A stretch of 64,000 nt of DNA. Origin: Selenomonadaceae bacterium. GTDB lineage: Bacteria > Bacillota > Negativicutes > Selenomonadales > Selenomonadaceae. Below the pieces are notes generated by a model. That model worked only from the letters and a program-made list of their open reading frames with translations. It ran no database searches and was not told the DNA's origin. The DNA lies in assembly GCA_017614505.1 (NCBI GenBank), contig JAGABT010000016.1:1-64000 (forward strand), in the 5' to 3' direction. The position numbers and the translations under genes were made by a program. How positions within the stretch are numbered: the first letter of the stretch is position 1; each line of letters begins with the position of its first letter. Positions 9,686-18,090 of this stretch are shown here, piece by piece.

Positions 9686-10465
9686 ATGTTCGTGCGGAAG
9701 AAGATTTTTGACGCTGAAATTAAATCCAATGCCGCCGTGGCTGAAAATATTTACAGGCTGGAAATTCTCGCGCAGGAACTCGCTGAAACCGCCCGCGCCG
9801 GTCAGTTCGTGCAGGTTAAGCTCGCTGACGAATTTACGCTGCGCCGCCCGCTCGGTATCGCCTCAGCCAGAAACGGCGTTGTTAAAATTTTCTACCGCGT
9901 CGTCGGACACGGCACCGAAGTTCTATCCGCTAAAAAATCCGGCGACACTTTGAACATTCTCGGCGCGCTCGGCAACGGCTTCGACACTGATATCAGCGGC
10001 AGAATTTTGCTGGTCGGCGGCGGTATGGGGCTGGCTCCTCTTTTGAGCGTAGCGGAAAAAGCTGGCGCGGTTGACGTTCTTATCGGCGGCAGGAACCGCG
10101 GCGAAGTCGACTTCTGGATTCAGGAATTTAAGCCCGAAGTCGGAAAAGTTTTTATCACGACGGACGACGGCAGTCGCGGCAGTCTCGGATTCGTGACGAC
10201 GCTCCTGCCGGAAGTTTTGGAATATGAAGACTACGCGGCGATTTATACCTGCGGTCCCGAAATTATGATGCGCGGCGTCGCCAAAATCGCTGGCGAAAAT
10301 GATATTCCCTGCCGCGTTTCGCTCGAACGGCGTATGGCTTGCGGCTTGGGCGTATGCCTCAGCTGTTCAATCGATACTGCCAGCGGGCGCCGGAAAATAT
10401 GCAAGGACGGTCCCGTTTTCGACGCGCGCGAAGTTTTTACGAAAGCCGGTGAGAAGGTTGGCTAA
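9686..10465 (+). CDS. pyrK: Dihydroorotate dehydrogenase electron transfer subunit PyrK
   Basis: 259-aa FAD and [2Fe-2S] subunit that passes electrons from the class 1B dihydroorotate dehydrogenase PyrD to NAD. The FAD-binding RRPLGIAS, the NAD-binding [21 protein letters not shown], and the C-terminal cysteine cluster ([10 protein letters not shown], later KICKDGPVF) fit the family. Start chosen at ATG 9686 with AAAGGAAG seven bases upstream; the frame is open further upstream through the terminator hairpin but not likely translated. It overlaps the pyrD start by 8 bases. Confidence 0.94.
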   Translation: MFVRKKIFDAEIKSNAAVAENIYRLEILAQELAETARAGQFVQVKLADEFTLRRPLGIASARNGVVKIFYRVVGHGTEVLSAKKSGDTLNILGALGNGFDTDISGRILLVGGGMGLAPLLSVAEKAGAVDVLIGGRNRGEVDFWIQEFKPEVGKVFITTDDGSRGSLGFVTTLLPEVLEYEDYAAIYTCGPEIMMRGVAKIAGENDIPCRVSLERRMACGLGVCLSCSIDTASGRRKICKDGPVFDAREVFTKAGEKVG

Positions 10466-11786
10466 TTTTTCATTTCTGCGCGACAAGCCGGAATTCGCGC
10501 TGTTCGCCGCCGACTGCATTGACGCCGAGGAAGCGCTCAGAAAGTCGCCCGACTCCTGCATAAAGCTCACGCGTCCCGCCCTCGACGCCGCTGTCAAATG
10601 GCTGTACCTGCGCGATAAAAATATTTTCAGGAAAAACACCGACAATTTATTTGAACTGCTGGGCGATATTTCCTTCGCGACGATTATCGGCAGAAATTTG
10701 CTGCGGAAAATTCACCACTGCCGCAAGCTCGGCAATCAGGCGATTCACAATGAAAAAAATTTTACGCAGGAAGATGCCGTGCGCTGCCTTAGCGAACTTT
10801 TTGAGTTCGTGCAGTGGCTCGACCAGCGCTACGGTAAAGGCTACACGCCGCGCATTTTCGACGCCAATGAAATTTTCGCCGGCGCCAGTCTCAAAACTGA
10901 ACTCTGCGGAATTAAAATGAACTCGCCAGTTCTGGCAGCGTCTGGAACTTTCGGCTTCGGCGAGGAATTTGCTGATTTCGTCGACATTGAAAAGCTCGGC
11001 GGCGTTATGGTAAAATGCATTACACTTGTGCCGCGCGCTGGAAATTCCGGCGTCAGAATCACCGAAACGCCCAGCGGTATGCTCAACGCTATCGGTCTCG
11101 AAAATCCAGGCGTCGAAAAGTTTCTGGCTGAAATTCTGCCGCGAATCAAGGATAAATTCAACGTCATCGTGAATATCAGCGGCTCCAGCGTCGAAGATTA
11201 CGGCGAGCTGGCGAAACTTCTGAACGTGGACGGCGTGGCGGCGCTTGAGCTCAACATTTCCTGCCCGAACGTCAAGGACGGCGGAATTATTTTCGGCACT
11301 AGTCCAAAGGCGGCGGCTGAAGTTACGGCGGCGGCGAAGAAAAATACCGGCAAGCCCGTTATCGTCAAGCTCAGCCCGAACGTCACGGACATTACCGAAA
11401 TTGCGCGCGCTGTCGAATCTGCCGGTGCCGACTGCGTTTCGCTGATTAACACGCTTATGGGCATGGAAATTAACGTCAACACGTGGAAGCCGACGCTGGG
11501 GAATATCACCGGCGGGCTGAGCGGCGGCGCGATTAAGCCGGTTGCTGTGCGTATGGTCTGGCAGGTCGCGCAGGCTGTCAAAATCCCAGTCATTGGCATG
11601 GGAGGTATTCGGTCGGCGGAAGACGCGGTGGAATTTTTCTTAGCGGGCGCCAGCGCAGTTGCGGTTGGTACTGCGAATTTCGCAAATCCCAGCGTCACGA
11701 TGAAAATTATTGACGGGCTGGAAAATTATCTGGCGCAACGCAATTTGCGCAGCGTCAATGAAATTATTGGCAGGGTGGTGTTGTAA
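10458..11786 (+). CDS. pyrD: Dihydroorotate dehydrogenase 1B with N-terminal DUF4145 (HEPN-like) domain
   Basis: 442 aa in one open frame. Residues ~145-442 are a class 1B Pyr[16 protein letters not shown], the catalytic cysteine in [21 protein letters not shown], and [13 protein letters not shown]. Residues ~8-125 are an additional domain resembling DUF4145: a helical segment [14 protein letters not shown] and the motif RKLGNQAIH (89-97), then [18 protein letters not shown] normal PyrD is about 300-310 aa and would begin near residue 140, but no ATG or ribosome-binding site lies there. Start assigned to TTG 10458, with GAGAAGG just before and overlapping pyrK; the frame is open to 10299. The extra domain's role is unknown. 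It abuts pyrF with no gap. Confidence 0.9.
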   Translation: MANFSFLRDKPEFALFAADCIDAEEALRKSPDSCIKLTRPALDAAVKWLYLRDKNIFRKNTDNLFELLGDISFATIIGRNLLRKIHHCRKLGNQAIHNEKNFTQEDAVRCLSELFEFVQWLDQRYGKGYTPRIFDANEIFAGASLKTELCGIKMNSPVLAASGTFGFGEEFADFVDIEKLGGVMVKCITLVPRAGNSGVRITETPSGMLNAIGLENPGVEKFLAEILPRIKDKFNVIVNISGSSVEDYGELAKLLNVDGVAALELNISCPNVKDGGIIFGTSPKAAAEVTAAAKKNTGKPVIVKLSPNVTDITEIARAVESAGADCVSLINTLMGMEINVNTWKPTLGNITGGLSGGAIKPVAVRMVWQVAQAVKIPVIGMGGIRSAEDAVEFFLAGASAVAVGTANFANPSVTMKIIDGLENYLAQRNLRSVNEIIGRVVL

Positions 11787-12491
11787 ATGGCTGACGAAAG
11801 ATTAATCGTCGCGCTGGATTTTCACCGATTCGGCGACGTTAAAAATCTGGTGAACGCGCTGGGCGACAGCGTGAATTTTTACAAGGTCGGCATGGAACTT
11901 TTTTACAGCGTCGGCACAATCGCCGTCGACTGGCTCAAAACTCAGAACAAAAAAATTTTCCTTGACCTGAAGCTCCACGATATTCCCAACACGGTTGCCG
12001 GCGGTCTGTGTTCGCTGATGAATCTCGGCGCCGATATTCTGAACGTGCACGCGGCGGGCGGCTACACCATGATGAAAACTGCCGCCGATAAACTGCGCGC
12101 TGAAGCTGACGCCGCCGGTATCGTCAAGCCGAAACTTATCGCAATTACAGTTTTGACGAGCATTAATCAGGCGGAATGGTGCGGCGCGCTGAAAATTTCC
12201 GAGCAGGTTGTGCAGTTCGCTAAGACTGCCAAAGCCGCCGGTCTCGATGGCGTGGTTGCCTCTCCGCAGGAAGCCGCTGTCATTCGTGAAGCTTGCGGCA
12301 AAGATTTTCTGATTGTCACGCCTGGCATTCGTCCCGCCGGCAGCAGTATAGACGATCAGAGCCGCATTTCTACGCCCGCCGCCGCTATCAAAAACGGCGC
12401 TAACTATCTCGTCGTTGGCAGACCAATTCGCGCCGCCGAAAATCCGCGCGACGCCGCCGAAAAAATCTTAGCTGAAATTGAGGGGATTTAA
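11787..12491 (+). CDS. pyrF: Orotidine 5'-phosphate decarboxylase PyrF
   Basis: 234-aa enzyme that decarboxylates OMP to UMP. The N-terminal LIVALDF, the catalytic DLKLHDIPNTV, the TPGIRP segment, and the C-terminal phosphate-binding VVGRPI are all in place, and length fits the short bacterial type. The ATG follows the pyrD stop immediately, and pyrE begins 3 bases after the pyrF stop, so translation is probably coupled. Confidence 0.96.
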   Translation: MADERLIVALDFHRFGDVKNLVNALGDSVNFYKVGMELFYSVGTIAVDWLKTQNKKIFLDLKLHDIPNTVAGGLCSLMNLGADILNVHAAGGYTMMKTAADKLRAEADAAGIVKPKLIAITVLTSINQAEWCGALKISEQVVQFAKTAKAAGLDGVVASPQEAAVIREACGKDFLIVTPGIRPAGSSIDDQSRISTPAAAIKNGANYLVVGRPIRAAENPRDAAEKILAEIEGI

Positions 12492-12494
12492 ACT

Positions 12495-13073
12495 ATGACT
12501 GAAAAGGAAGTTTACGACCTGCTGGTTGAAACAGGCGCCATTATGACTGGGCATTTCAAGTTGTCCAGCGGGCTTCACAGTCCGCACTACGTGGAAAAAT
12601 TTAACGTACTCCAGCTCCCTAAACAAACTGAAAAACTCTGCCGCGCTATCGCTGAACATTTCAAGGACGCGCAGATTGAAACCGTAGTCGGACCAATGAC
12701 GGGCGGAATAATTCTGGCGCATGAAACCGGCAAATCCCTCGGCACCCGCGCGATTTTCACTGAACGCGTAGACGGTCGCATGACTTTCCGGCGCGGCTTC
12801 TCCCTGCACGAAGGCGAACGCGTCTTAATCGTCGAGGACGTTGTTACGACCGGCGGCTCGGTGCGCGAAGTTATCGACGTGGTTAAAAGTTTCGGCGGCG
12901 TACCCGTTGCCGTGGCTATGCTCGTAGACCGCTCCGGCGGCAAGGCGACTTTCGACGGCGTTCCCAATTTCGCGCTGTTGCACATGGACGTTGAAACCTA
13001 CGAACCCGAAAACTGTCCGCTTTGCAAGGAAGGTATCCCGCTTACCAAGCGCGGCTCCACCGGCAAAAAATAA
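12495..13073 (+). CDS. pyrE: Orotate phosphoribosyltransferase PyrE
   Basis: 192-aa enzyme joining orotate and PRPP to form OMP. The PRPP-binding motif VLIVEDVVTTGGS, the GPMTGGIILAHE loop, and an N-terminal GHFKLSSGLHS are diagnostic. A C-terminal CPLCKEGIPLTKRGS is typical of the longer Firmicutes/thermophile-type PyrE. It is the last gene of the pyr operon and is followed by a strong terminator. Confidence 0.96.
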   Translation: MTEKEVYDLLVETGAIMTGHFKLSSGLHSPHYVEKFNVLQLPKQTEKLCRAIAEHFKDAQIETVVGPMTGGIILAHETGKSLGTRAIFTERVDGRMTFRRGFSLHEGERVLIVEDVVTTGGSVREVIDVVKSFGGVPVAVAMLVDRSGGKATFDGVPNFALLHMDVETYEPENCPLCKEGIPLTKRGSTGKK

Positions 13074-13086
13074 CTTCAGAACTTCG

Positions 13087-13125
13087 GCTCTCAGCGTAAA
13101 ATTTTTCGCGCTGGGGGCTTTTTTT
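13087..13125 (+). terminator. Intrinsic terminator of the pyr operon
   Basis: GCTCTCAGCG pairs with CGCTGGGGGC as a 10-bp stem with two G-U pairs, and a T7 tract follows. It is 13 bases beyond the pyrE stop. Confidence 0.9.
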
Positions 13126-13138
13126 ATTTTCAAATCAG

Positions 13139-13147
13139 TGCTATAAT
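13139..13147 (+). promoter_or_regulatory. Extended -10 promoter for the chemoreceptor gene
   Basis: TGCTATAAT is a perfect TGn-TATAAT extended -10. The -35 position falls on the T tract of the pyr terminator, so no good -35 is present. The coding start is 45 bases downstream. Confidence 0.65.
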
Positions 13148-13192
13148 TCAACTAACGAATCATATCAATGCATGTAGCGAGGAGTTGTAGCC

Positions 13193-15190
13193 ATGAAGTT
13201 CAACAGTATCAAGACCAAGCTTGTGGCGCTGCTGATTTGTATCAGTGCCGCGCCGCTGATTGTCTCTATCGTTATCAGTTCGGTGAATACCGTTGCCGAA
13301 GAAATTGAGACGTCGAAAAACGAGCTCAAAATCAAGAATGACTTTATTGCCCAGGACGTTTCTTCGATGATTGGAAACAATTTCACCGCGCTCCGATTAT
13401 TGGCTATCAACCCCGCCGTGCAGGAATACCTTACCGCGCCGCCCGAATCGCGCAGTACTCAGATGAAAAGTCTCCTGCAAAATACCAACGCGCTTTTCAA
13501 TGACGCCAGCAATATCGTTCTGACGGGCAGTGACGGCAACCAGCTCGTTCGCAGTGACGAAGCTAAGCTGGTCAACCTTCAGTCCCGCGACTACTTTCAG
13601 GAAGCAATGCGCGGTAACGAAAACGTCTCGGATATTGTCGTGAGCAAAACCAGCGGGCTGGCTATCGTTGTTATCGAAGTGCCAGTCAAAAACGCCGCCG
13701 GCAAAGTCACGGGCATGATTCAGCGCAACTACAACATTTCTGTGCTCGACGAACTTGTCAAAACCCAGTCAAACGCGGAAACCGAAATTATTATTCTCGA
13801 CCGCGACGGCAAACTTGTCGCCCATTCCGACAGGGAAATTAAAAGCGAGGAAGACCGCACCGATATGAGCCAGTACGAATTTTTCAAACAGGCTAAAGCG
13901 GGAAATTCCGGCGTTATGGAAGAAACTGTCGAAGACGTCCGCAAAATTGTAACCTACGCCCACGAATCGCAGACCGGCTGGATTATTTCCACGCTGCGTT
14001 CCTATGAAGACGCCGAAGCGCAGGCTTACTGGCAGGCAATGGAACTCAGCGGCATTGGCGCCGTTCTGCTTTTTATCATTTTTGGTATCGCAATCGTCGT
14101 TGCGAGGAAAGTTGCCTCCCCCGTTATCACGGTCAGCGAAACCGCCTCGCAAATCGCCGCCGGCAATCTTAACATTGAAAAAATTCCCGTCAGTTCCGAC
14201 GACGAAATCGGGCGGCTTTCTCAGGCATTCGATACCATGTCCGATAAGCTCAACGACTTTTTCCGAAAAGCCCAGAACAGCGCGACCAACGTTGCCTCGT
14301 CCGCCGAGGAACTAAACAAAAACGCTCAGCAGTCCGCCGAAGCCGCTAACCAAATCGCTGAATCAATCGTCAAAGTCGCCGGCGAATCTAACGATCAGCG
14401 CCGCTACGTCGCCAACGCCATCGATACCGTTACCAACATGGGCAGCCTGCTGAAAACTATCGAAGAAAATTCCAGCGGCGTCGCCCGCGCGTCCAATCTC
14501 ACGCTCCAGACCGCTGAAAACGGCGCCAGCACTATCGATAACGCCGAGCAGACGATTAAATCCCTCGAAAAAACAGTTCAAACCTCTGCCAACGCCATTC
14601 AGACCCTCGGCGAACGCTCCAAGGAAATTGGGCAAATCGTAGGAACCATTTCCGCTATCGCTGACCAGACGAATCTGCTGGCACTCAACGCCGCTATCGA
14701 AGCCGCGCGCGCCGGTGAACACGGCAAGGGCTTTGCTGTCGTAGCTGAGGAAGTCCGCAAGCTCGCTGAACAGTCCGCCTCCGCCGCCGAACAGATTAAC
14801 CAGCTCATTCAGAACGTCCAGTCCGAAACTGATAACGCCGTCGAAACCATGCACGCCGGTACGAACATGACAAGCAAGAGCGTTCAGGTTGTGCATGACG
14901 CAGGTACCGCTTTCCGCGAAATCGTCGCGCAGGTCGAATCGCTCAGCAGCAAGGTCAGCTACTCCGCCAGCGCTATCAAACAAGCTGATGAAGGGCTCGT
15001 TCAAATCACCGGCGCCGTCAGCCAGATTGAAACCGCCGCCGCCAGGCTTTCCTCTGAAGCAGAAAACGTCTCCGCCTCCACCGAGGAACTTTCTGCGTCC
15101 GTTCAGGAAATAGCCTCCGCCAGCCGCCAGCTTTCAAATATGGCTGAGGACCTCCACAAGGAAATTAATACTTTTAATCTGCGCAGGTAA
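13193..15190 (+). CDS. Methyl-accepting chemotaxis protein with periplasmic Cache sensor
   Basis: 665-aa membrane chemoreceptor. A first membrane segment at ~10-32 is followed by a large extracytoplasmic dCache-type sensor (~35-280, with [11 protein letters not shown] and [13 protein letters not shown]), a second membrane segment at ~287-307 ([18 protein letters not shown]), a HAMP linker, and a long methyl-accepting coiled coil. The highly conserved signalling tip is [20 protein letters not shown]. Ligand cannot be read from sequence; such sensors often bind amino or organic acids. ATG at 13193 has GCGAGGAG eight bases upstream. It is a single-gene unit bounded by terminators. Confidence 0.95.
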   Translation: MKFNSIKTKLVALLICISAAPLIVSIVISSVNTVAEEIETSKNELKIKNDFIAQDVSSMIGNNFTALRLLAINPAVQEYLTAPPESRSTQMKSLLQNTNALFNDASNIVLTGSDGNQLVRSDEAKLVNLQSRDYFQEAMRGNENVSDIVVSKTSGLAIVVIEVPVKNAAGKVTGMIQRNYNISVLDELVKTQSNAETEIIILDRDGKLVAHSDREIKSEEDRTDMSQYEFFKQAKAGNSGVMEETVEDVRKIVTYAHESQTGWIISTLRSYEDAEAQAYWQAMELSGIGAVLLFIIFGIAIVVARKVASPVITVSETASQIAAGNLNIEKIPVSSDDEIGRLSQAFDTMSDKLNDFFRKAQNSATNVASSAEELNKNAQQSAEAANQIAESIVKVAGESNDQRRYVANAIDTVTNMGSLLKTIEENSSGVARASNLTLQTAENGASTIDNAEQTIKSLEKTVQTSANAIQTLGERSKEIGQIVGTISAIADQTNLLALNAAIEAARAGEHGKGFAVVAEEVRKLAEQSASAAEQINQLIQNVQSETDNAVETMHAGTNMTSKSVQVVHDAGTAFREIVAQVESLSSKVSYSASAIKQADEGLVQITGAVSQIETAAARLSSEAENVSASTEELSASVQEIASASRQLSNMAEDLHKEINTFNLRR

Positions 15191-15211
15191 ATTTCCCGCG
15201 AAGATTTTTCC

Positions 15212-15238
15212 GCTCCGGCACGCGTCGGGGCTTTTTTT
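15212..15238 (+). terminator. Intrinsic terminator after the chemoreceptor gene
   Basis: GCTCCG and CGGGGC form a 6-bp stem around GCACGCGT, followed by T7. Confidence 0.8.
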
Positions 15239-15250
15239 ATTGGCGGAATG

Positions 15251-15259
15251 TGGTATAAT
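15251..15259 (+). promoter_or_regulatory. Extended -10 promoter for nudF
   Basis: TGGTATAAT is a perfect TGn-TATAAT element 29 bases before the nudF start. As at 13139, the -35 region overlaps the T tract of the preceding terminator. Confidence 0.65.
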
Positions 15260-15287
15260 TTCTGAAAAAGTTTAAGGAGCTGCAATT

Positions 15288-15848
15288 ATGGCTTACGATG
15301 ATAAAAATCTTGTCGAGAAAAAAATTTCCAGCGAAAATGTTTTCGACGGCGTTTTACTGCACGTCTTCAAGGACGAAGTTCAACTGCCCAACGGTCATAA
15401 ATCCGTCCGCGAATGGATAAAACACCCAGGCGCCGCCAGCGTCATTCCGCTGCTGCCCGATAACCAAATTATTCTCGTCCGGCAGTACCGATACCCCGTC
15501 GCGCAGGTTACGCTGGAAGTTCCCGCCGGTAAGCTCGACAAAGCTGGCGAAGACCCCGTAGTCTGCGCCGAACGCGAACTTTCCGAGGAGACCGGCTACA
15601 CCGCCGGCAAAATCTGGAAACTCACCACAATCGCCACTACCGTCGGTTTTTCCAACGAAATTATTCACCTTTACGCCGCCAGCGATTTGACAGCCGGTAA
15701 GCAGCACCCCGACGAAGACGAGTTCATTAACACTGTCAAAATGCCGCTTGCTGACGCGCTCCAGCTCGTTTACGCCGGAAAAATTATCGACTGTAAAACT
15801 ATTATTTCAATCCTGCTGCTCGCCAAAGAAATTTTCGACGTGGAATAA
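15288..15848 (+). CDS. nudF: ADP-ribose pyrophosphatase (Nudix hydrolase) NudF
   Basis: 186-aa Nudix enzyme that hydrolyses ADP-ribose to AMP and ribose-5-phosphate. The Nudix box is clear (GKLDKAGEDPVVCAERE followed by LSEETGY), preceded by VRQYRYPVAQVTLEVPAG, which is typical of the NudF branch. Cytoplasmic, no signal. AAGGAG lies upstream of ATG 15288. It has its own promoter and is followed 16 bases later by the M50-type protease gene. Confidence 0.93.
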   Translation: MAYDDKNLVEKKISSENVFDGVLLHVFKDEVQLPNGHKSVREWIKHPGAASVIPLLPDNQIILVRQYRYPVAQVTLEVPAGKLDKAGEDPVVCAERELSEETGYTAGKIWKLTTIATTVGFSNEIIHLYAASDLTAGKQHPDEDEFINTVKMPLADALQLVYAGKIIDCKTIISILLLAKEIFDVE

Positions 15849-15864
15849 AACTGGAGGTGCATTG

Positions 15865-16491
15865 ATGTTTGAAAACTTTTTGATAAACGCGATAACCAGC
15901 CTGCCCGGGATAATCATAGCCATGGTGATTCACGAATGGGCGCACGCGCGGGTTGCCTACGCGCTGGGCGACTACACGCCGAAACTCATGGGACGGCTCA
16001 CGCTCAATCCCGCCGCGCACGTCGATTTAGTCGGCTTGCTGATGCTTTTCTTCGTACACTTCGGCTGGGCGAAACCAGTGCAGATAAACCTGAACAACTT
16101 CGCAAATCCGCGCCGCGCAGATATTTTAGTTTCGCTCGCGGGACCTGGCGCGAATTTCTTAACGGCTTTCGTGACGCTCATGGTCATGGTCGCGCTGCTG
16201 AAATTCGGTTTCCCAATGTCCGAAGGAATGCAGGCGGTGCTGTCGACAATCATGATAATCAACATAAACTTCGGGATTTTCAACCTGATACCAATCCCGC
16301 CGCTCGACGGGTTCCACGTCCTGCGCAACGTCCTGCCCTACGAAATAGCGGATAAGCTTGAAGCGCTCGAACGGTACAGTTTCCTGATTTTAATCGTGAT
16401 TCTGATGACGCCGATAATCAGCGTGATTTTCGTGCCAATGCAGCGGTTCGTACTGACAGTTTTTTATGGCATCGCGGGTATCTTTCTATGA
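15865..16491 (+). CDS. Site-2 protease-like M50 family membrane metalloprotease
   Basis: 208-aa multi-pass membrane protein. The zinc-binding motif is MVIHEWAHARVAY in the first membrane segment, and the second ligand region is PIPPLDGFHVL near residue 145, both standard for the compact YwhC/rhomboid-neighbour subgroup of M50 proteases. NPAAHVDLVG and SLAGPGANF are further family landmarks. The ATG at 15865 follows GGAGGTG; the frame continues upstream into nudF but that is out of frame with it. Substrate unknown. It overlaps pth by 4 bases. Confidence 0.92.
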   Translation: MFENFLINAITSLPGIIIAMVIHEWAHARVAYALGDYTPKLMGRLTLNPAAHVDLVGLLMLFFVHFGWAKPVQINLNNFANPRRADILVSLAGPGANFLTAFVTLMVMVALLKFGFPMSEGMQAVLSTIMIININFGIFNLIPIPPLDGFHVLRNVLPYEIADKLEALERYSFLILIVILMTPIISVIFVPMQRFVLTVFYGIAGIFL

Positions 16492-17072
16492 AAATTTTTG
16501 CAGGGCTGGGAAATCCAGGCAGCGAATACGCGCAGACCAAACACAACGTCGGATTCATGCTGGCGGATAAACTCGCGCGGGAGCTTGACGCTGGCGAATG
16601 GCGGAACAATTTCGATGCGCTGGTTGCTGAAAGTTTCCTCGACGGCGAAAAAATTCTGCTGGTTAAGCCGCAAACTTTTATGAACTTGAGCGGCGTAGCG
16701 GTAGGCGCGGTCGTGAACTTTTACAAGGTCGAGCTGGGCGATTTGATTGTTGCGCATGACGATATGGATTTGCCGGTTGGAACGATTAGACTGCGCGCGA
16801 AAGGTTCCAGCGGCGGTCACAGGGGCGTTGAATCGATTATCGAGCACCTTGGCGGCAGGCAGGATTTTACGCGCGTCAGAATTGGAATTGGGCGTCCGCC
16901 GGAAAACTGGGAAGTTAATCCGCACGTGCTCAGCCCTTTCTTTGAAGAAGACGCTAAAAAAATTTCCGACGCGCTTGAGGAACTCGTACCGGCGACGCTT
17001 TGCATTTTCCGCGAAGGAATTTCCCGCGCGATGAATAAATTTAATCCTAAACGCCATAAAAACATGCCATGA
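16488..17072 (+). CDS. pth: Peptidyl-tRNA hydrolase
   Basis: 194-aa enzyme that frees tRNA from stalled peptidyl-tRNA. GLGNPGSEYAQTKHNVGF carries the catalytic histidine, PQTFMNLSG the conserved asparagine, and VAHDDMDLP the aspartate. GSSGGHRGVESI and RVRIGIGRP are also typical. The last codons, NPKRHKNMP, lie inside the first units of an 11-bp tandem repeat that starts at 17052, so the C-terminus may have been reshaped by the repeat. It overlaps the protease gene by 4 bases. Confidence 0.95.
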   Translation: MKIFAGLGNPGSEYAQTKHNVGFMLADKLARELDAGEWRNNFDALVAESFLDGEKILLVKPQTFMNLSGVAVGAVVNFYKVELGDLIVAHDDMDLPVGTIRLRAKGSSGGHRGVESIIEHLGGRQDFTRVRIGIGRPPENWEVNPHVLSPFFEEDAKKISDALEELVPATLCIFREGISRAMNKFNPKRHKNMP

Positions 17073-17185
17073 ACATGCTATGAACGCGCCATAAACGTGC
17101 CATGAATACGCTATAAACGTGCCATGAATACGCCATAAACGTGCCATGAATGCACTATAAACGTGCCATGAATGCGCCATGGACG
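17052..17185. repeat. 11-bp minisatellite, about 12 units
   Basis: Units alternate between forms such as CGCCATAAACG and TGCCATGAATA; the shared pattern is YGCYATRAAYR. Aligned units start at 17065, 17076, 17087, 17098, 17109, 17120, 17131, 17142, 17153, 17164 and 17175, with a 13-base first unit at 17052. It begins within the pth coding end. The remaining gap to 17413 is non-coding apart from one hairpin repeat; I see no gene in it. Confidence 0.9.
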
Positions 17186-17362
17186 GCGCATTTCCTGAAG
17201 CCGCGTAATGAGCGTGATGCGAATGCAGCGGCTTATAGCCCGTCAAAAATTTTTGAAAAGAAATGCTTGCTGAGAGGAGCACGCGGCGCGCGCGGGAGTA
17301 ACGCTGGCTGACTGGTGCGCTGAACGCGAAAAATCCTGACGGGCGAAAGTTTTTCTTTGCCA

Positions 17363-17390
17363 GGCGTTTCTTTTCCGAAAAAGAAATGCC
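17363..17390. repeat. Dispersed hairpin repeat, copy 1
   Basis: GGCGTTTCTTTT and AAAAGAAATGCC pair around a short CCGA-type loop as a 12-bp hairpin with one G-T pair. The flanking TTTCTTTGCCAG is shared with a second copy at about 35977-36012. It lies just upstream of the response-regulator gene. Confidence 0.65.
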
Positions 17391-17413
17391 GTAACATACG
17401 AGGAGGGTTCAAA

Positions 17414-18088
17414 ATGATACGGGTATTACTGGCTGAGGACGACAAAAAGCTGGGGCGGCTGATAATGTACATGCTCCAGCAAAATCGGATACAGGTGGAA
17501 TGGATACAGACCGGCGCCGACATTTTTGAATACGCAATGTATTCGGAATACGACATTTTGATTTTGGACTGGATGATGCCGAACGTATCGGGAATAGACG
17601 CGTGCCGGTCACTGCGCGACGCGGGCTACGAGCGGGCGATTTTAATGCTGACGGCGAAAGACACGATTGAAGACCGCGTGACGGGCTTAGACGCCGGAGC
17701 CGACGATTATCTGGTAAAACCGTTCGAGTTCGATGAACTGTTGGCAAGACTGCGGGCGCTCAGCCGCCGTTCCAGCCAGAAAATTCAGCAGGAAATTATA
17801 GAAGTCGGCGACTTCACGCTCAACCGCACGACGAAAGTTCTCAAGAAAAAAAATCAGGTCATTCAGCTCTCGCCGCGCGAATTTCAGCTGTTCGATTTGC
17901 TCGCGCAGAATCTTGGCGTGGTAGTGCCGCGCGAAATTATCCTTGACAGAATCTGGGGGCTTGAACGCGACATAACGTCGAACAATATCGATTCGTACAT
18001 GAAAATCCTGCGCAAAAAGCTCAACGAAGTCGACGGCAGCATTTCAATTAAAACTGTACGCGGAATAGGCTACCGGCTGGAGGCGTAG
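17414..18088 (+). CDS. OmpR-family response regulator
   Basis: 224-aa two-component regulator. The receiver domain (~1-115) has the acidic pocket AEDDKK, the phosphorylation aspartate in LILDWMMP, a conserved T in LMLTAKD, and the lysine in YLVKPFEF. A winged-helix DNA-binding domain (~130-224) ends with the typical VRGIGYRLEA. The start at ATG 17414 has AGGAGGG six bases upstream. It is followed 2 bases later by its sensor kinase, and the pair continues into an M48 peptidase gene. Target genes are unknown. Confidence 0.95.
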   Translation: MIRVLLAEDDKKLGRLIMYMLQQNRIQVEWIQTGADIFEYAMYSEYDILILDWMMPNVSGIDACRSLRDAGYERAILMLTAKDTIEDRVTGLDAGADDYLVKPFEFDELLARLRALSRRSSQKIQQEIIEVGDFTLNRTTKVLKKKNQVIQLSPREFQLFDLLAQNLGVVVPREIILDRIWGLERDITSNNIDSYMKILRKKLNEVDGSISIKTVRGIGYRLEA

Positions 18089-18090
18089 CC

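Noticed and set aside
17052..17185. CRISPR array
   Set aside because: Units are 11 bp and directly adjacent, with no spacers and no cas genes.
16464..17282. Minus-strand open frame across pth and the minisatellite, giving repeated SWHVYGAF-like peptides
   Set aside because: The peptide repeats are only the translation of the 11-bp DNA repeat, and the rest is antisense to pth.
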